Positions 5,377-7,082 of a stretch of 7,082 bases of DNA are shown here, one piece after another. The position numbers were made by a program, and so were the translations under genes. Each line of letters opens with the position of its first letter. Position 1 is the first letter of the stretch. The stretch covers positions 1 through 7,082 of the forward strand of contig CAMKPI010000082.1 in assembly GCA_946414625.1 (NCBI GenBank), written 5' to 3'. This DNA comes from an uncultured Spirochaetaceae bacterium (lineage in GTDB: Bacteria; Spirochaetota; Spirochaetia; Sphaerochaetales; Sphaerochaetaceae). The notes below the pieces were generated by a model, which was not told the DNA's origin, ran no database searches, and worked only from the letters and a program-made list of their open reading frames with translations.

Positions 5377-6972
5377 TTAAAGCCGGATGGCATCCAAATC
5401 CACACCGTTCACTCCATGAATACGGCACCTGTACACCTGTCCGCTCTCCATGCCGCGCCCCATCACCACGGTGAGTCCGTCCACCTCCGGAGCCTGGGCA
5501 TATATGCGCCCGATGGCTAAGTCCTCACCTTCCACCTTCTCCTCGACGAGCACGTCGCAGTCGCGTCCGACAAATTCCTCCAGTCTTTCGCGAGTGATAC
5601 TTTCCTGGAGCCTCTCCAGCTCCCGCTTCCAGCGCTTTGCTTTTTTTGCGAGAGCGTCATGTGCTTCCTGTGTTGTCATACCAAAGGCTTTGGTATCTTC
5701 CTCGCGCGAATATACAAAAGAGCCCATCCAATCGAACTTGCAATCTTCAACAAAACGTTTTGTCTCCCTGAAGCTTTCCGCGTCGTCTCCGGGATAGCCC
5801 AGCATGATAGTGGTCCGGATGACCGCATCCGGTATTTCCGCCCTGATATGAGAGATGAGCGCCGTATATTTTTCACGGCTCCCCGTCCTTCCCATAGAGC
5901 GGAGTATCCCCTCCGAGCCACTCTGGAACGGAATATCGAAATAATGGAGAATTTTCGGATTTCTCTTCACGGCGTCTATGATTCCGTCTGTCATAGCGTC
6001 CGGATGGATATAGAGCATGCGGACCCTGAAATCGCCCTCGATGGCGCAGATCCTGTCGAGAAGCTCTATGAAACGGCTTTCCCCGCCCCAATCGAGACCG
6101 TATGCGGCAAGATCCTGGGCGATGAGATTGATTTCACGAACACCCGTTTTCACGAGCCTCGCTGCTTCTTCCAGCACAGCGTCAATAGGTCTCGAGCGGA
6201 GCGGACCTCTGATCACGGGAATCGCGCAGTATGAGCACCTGTGATTGCAGCCCTCCGAAATTTTGAGATACGCGGAACCGGGATAACCGAGAAGACTGTC
6301 GCGAGTGTCCCTCTCGTCAGCTGGGGACGGATATTCCGGAACAATACATAGGGGCCTACAGGCAATGTTATTTTCCCCGCCAGAGCGGGCAGATACCAGA
6401 CCTTCGATGCCTTCAGGTGTGCCGCCTCTGTTTTCGCCGCCCTCTCGCTCTGTGCTGGCTTCAGGCACGGCACGCAGACCCTCGACGCTTTCCTGTACGA
6501 CTTCCTTCTCTGTGCTGCTTTCAGTCTCAGCGCCTCGGCTTTCGCCGTCTTCCCGCTCTGTGCCGGCTCCAGGCGTGGAGAGTAACCCCTTGCCACCTTC
6601 TCGCGCGGCTTCCAGCTCCCGGACAAGAGGGACGATTTTCGATAGGTCGCGGTTTCCGAATATCGCATCCACCTCCTGCAGTTCGTCGGCAAGCGCATTC
6701 GCATACCGCTGAGCAAGGCAGCCTGAGATGATCATCTTTTTTTCAGGATATTTCCTCCGCAATGAGAAAAAAACGTCGACAGACTCCTTTTTTGCGTCTT
6801 CAATGAAGGCGCAGGTGTTCACAACGACAAGATCGGCATCCTCGGCATCAAGGCAGAGTTCATAACCTTCCTGCTTCAGATTATACGCGATGACTTCCGC
6901 ATCCACCTGATTTTTTGCGCATCCGAGATTTTCTATATATAACTTCTTATATTGCTTCTTCGTCTTTTCCAT
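5377..6972 (-). CDS. rimO: Ribosomal protein S12 aspartate methylthiotransferase RimO
   Basis: RimO adds a methylthio group to a conserved aspartate of ribosomal protein S12 using S-adenosylmethionine and two [4Fe-4S] clusters. In the 531-residue product the N-terminal domain has Cys18 (NLGCAKNQVDAE), Cys54 (NTCAFI) and Cys85 (SGCLAQRY), ligands of the auxiliary cluster. The radical-SAM domain has C242-x3-C246-x2-C249 within SEGCNHRCSYCAIP, followed by RGPLRSR. YFDIPFQSGSEGIL lies near 344-357 and a TRAM-like domain fills about 460-531. LGCAKNQ and GPLRSR fit RimO better than MiaB. Known RimO proteins are about 430-440 residues; the excess is an acidic linker at about 120-208. The ATG at 6972 follows AGGTG (6980-6984) at seven bases. 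An in-frame ATG at 7044 would add 24 mostly hydrophobic residues with no suitable ribosome site. No strong terminator follows, so readthrough toward pcrA is possible. Confidence 0.95.
   Translation of the reverse strand: MEKTKKQYKKLYIENLGCAKNQVDAEVIAYNLKQEGYELCLDAEDADLVVVNTCAFIEDAKKESVDVFFSLRRKYPEKKMIISGCLAQRYANALADELQEVDAIFGNRDLSKIVPLVRELEAAREGGKGLLSTPGAGTEREDGESRGAETESSTEKEVVQESVEGLRAVPEASTEREGGENRGGTPEGIEGLVSARSGGENNIACRPLCIVPEYPSPADERDTRDSLLGYPGSAYLKISEGCNHRCSYCAIPVIRGPLRSRPIDAVLEEAARLVKTGVREINLIAQDLAAYGLDWGGESRFIELLDRICAIEGDFRVRMLYIHPDAMTDGIIDAVKRNPKILHYFDIPFQSGSEGILRSMGRTGSREKYTALISHIRAEIPDAVIRTTIMLGYPGDDAESFRETKRFVEDCKFDWMGSFVYSREEDTKAFGMTTQEAHDALAKKAKRWKRELERLQESITRERLEEFVGRDCDVLVEEKVEGEDLAIGRIYAQAPEVDGLTVVMGRGMESGQVYRCRIHGVNGVDLDAIRL
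6425..6578 (-). repeat. Degenerate tandem repeats inside rimO encoding the acidic linker
   Basis: Two 46-base segments, 6425-6470 and 6533-6578, match at 37 of 46 positions and lie 108 bases (36 codons) apart, keeping the reading frame. They encode TPGAGTEREDGESRG (about 133-147) and VPEASTEREGGENRG (about 169-183). A third, weaker copy between them encodes TESSTEKEVV, and SARSGGEN downstream may be a fourth fragment. Most differences between the two good copies are synonymous or conservative. The repeats lie between the auxiliary-cluster domain and the radical-SAM domain. Confidence 0.82.
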
Positions 6973-7082
6973 ATGCCCGCACCTGAACAGAACCGAACCG
7001 ACCTTCAGGATTACACCAAAAACGGCTCCTGAAACCCAAAACATTCACCAAATCTATGTTATTCCTTCCACAGAAAGAACTT
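6973..7082 (-). other. rimO leader, possible end of an upstream gene
   Basis: No start codon of another gene is visible. Two minus-strand frames entering from the right edge stop soon, after KFFLWKE (TAA at 7059-7061) or VLSVEGIT (TAG at 7054-7056); the third stays open into the rimO start region. Any of these could be the tail of an upstream gene, which would make rimO part of an operon, but the sequence is too short to choose. I see no convincing promoter. Confidence 0.4.

Noticed and set aside
5377..6716. Several long plus-strand and other-frame ORFs across rimO
   Set aside because: RimO has all catalytic cysteines in its frame; the others have Ser/Arg/Pro-rich compositions typical of antisense shadows of GC-rich codons and the linker repeats.

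Overview
The window looks like chromosome of a spirochaete, most probably a host-associated Treponema with near-balanced base composition. The evidence is indirect: a broken Lcl/DUF1566-type domain with the GGYIFYD and YWSSSE signatures common in treponeme surface proteins, a lipoprotein-like start with a relaxed lipobox, and a RimO carrying FDIPFQSGS. The genus is an inference (about 0.7). Every gene I can support lies on the minus strand, so transcription runs from high to low coordinates.

In transcription order: 6973-7082 holds the rimO leader and perhaps the last codons of an upstream gene. rimO (5377-6972) encodes the radical-SAM methylthiotransferase that modifies ribosomal protein S12; it carries a repeat-built acidic insertion of roughly 90 residues between its first two domains. 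A 458-base gap follows. It holds an array of five degenerate palindrome-cored repeats arranged core-A-B-B-A (4965-5273). pcrA (2330-4918) is a complete UvrD/PcrA superfamily-1 helicase with a long low-complexity tail and a C-terminal Tudor-like domain. The reading frame stays open upstream through the repeats, but the true start is at 4918. pduL (1610-2191) is a phosphate acyltransferase with its own strong sigma-70 promoter and a terminator. It has no microcompartment neighbours and no targeting extension.

Below 1566 the window is sparse: a gene-free AT-rich stretch, an Lcl-domain pseudogene (646-1265) with a lost 5' end and a one-base frameshift, a 16-bp perfect hairpin terminator (588-623), a gap with a possible 39-codon ORF or dispersed repeat, and the start of a predicted lipoprotein that runs off the left edge.

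The genes do not form one pathway: translation-apparatus modification (rimO), DNA repair and transcription-replication conflict (pcrA), acetate or propionate energy metabolism (pduL) and cell-envelope genes. I did not find a convincing new multi-gene system. The most informative oddities are the repeat array before pcrA, the expanded rimO linker, and the reconstructable frameshift in the Lcl gene.
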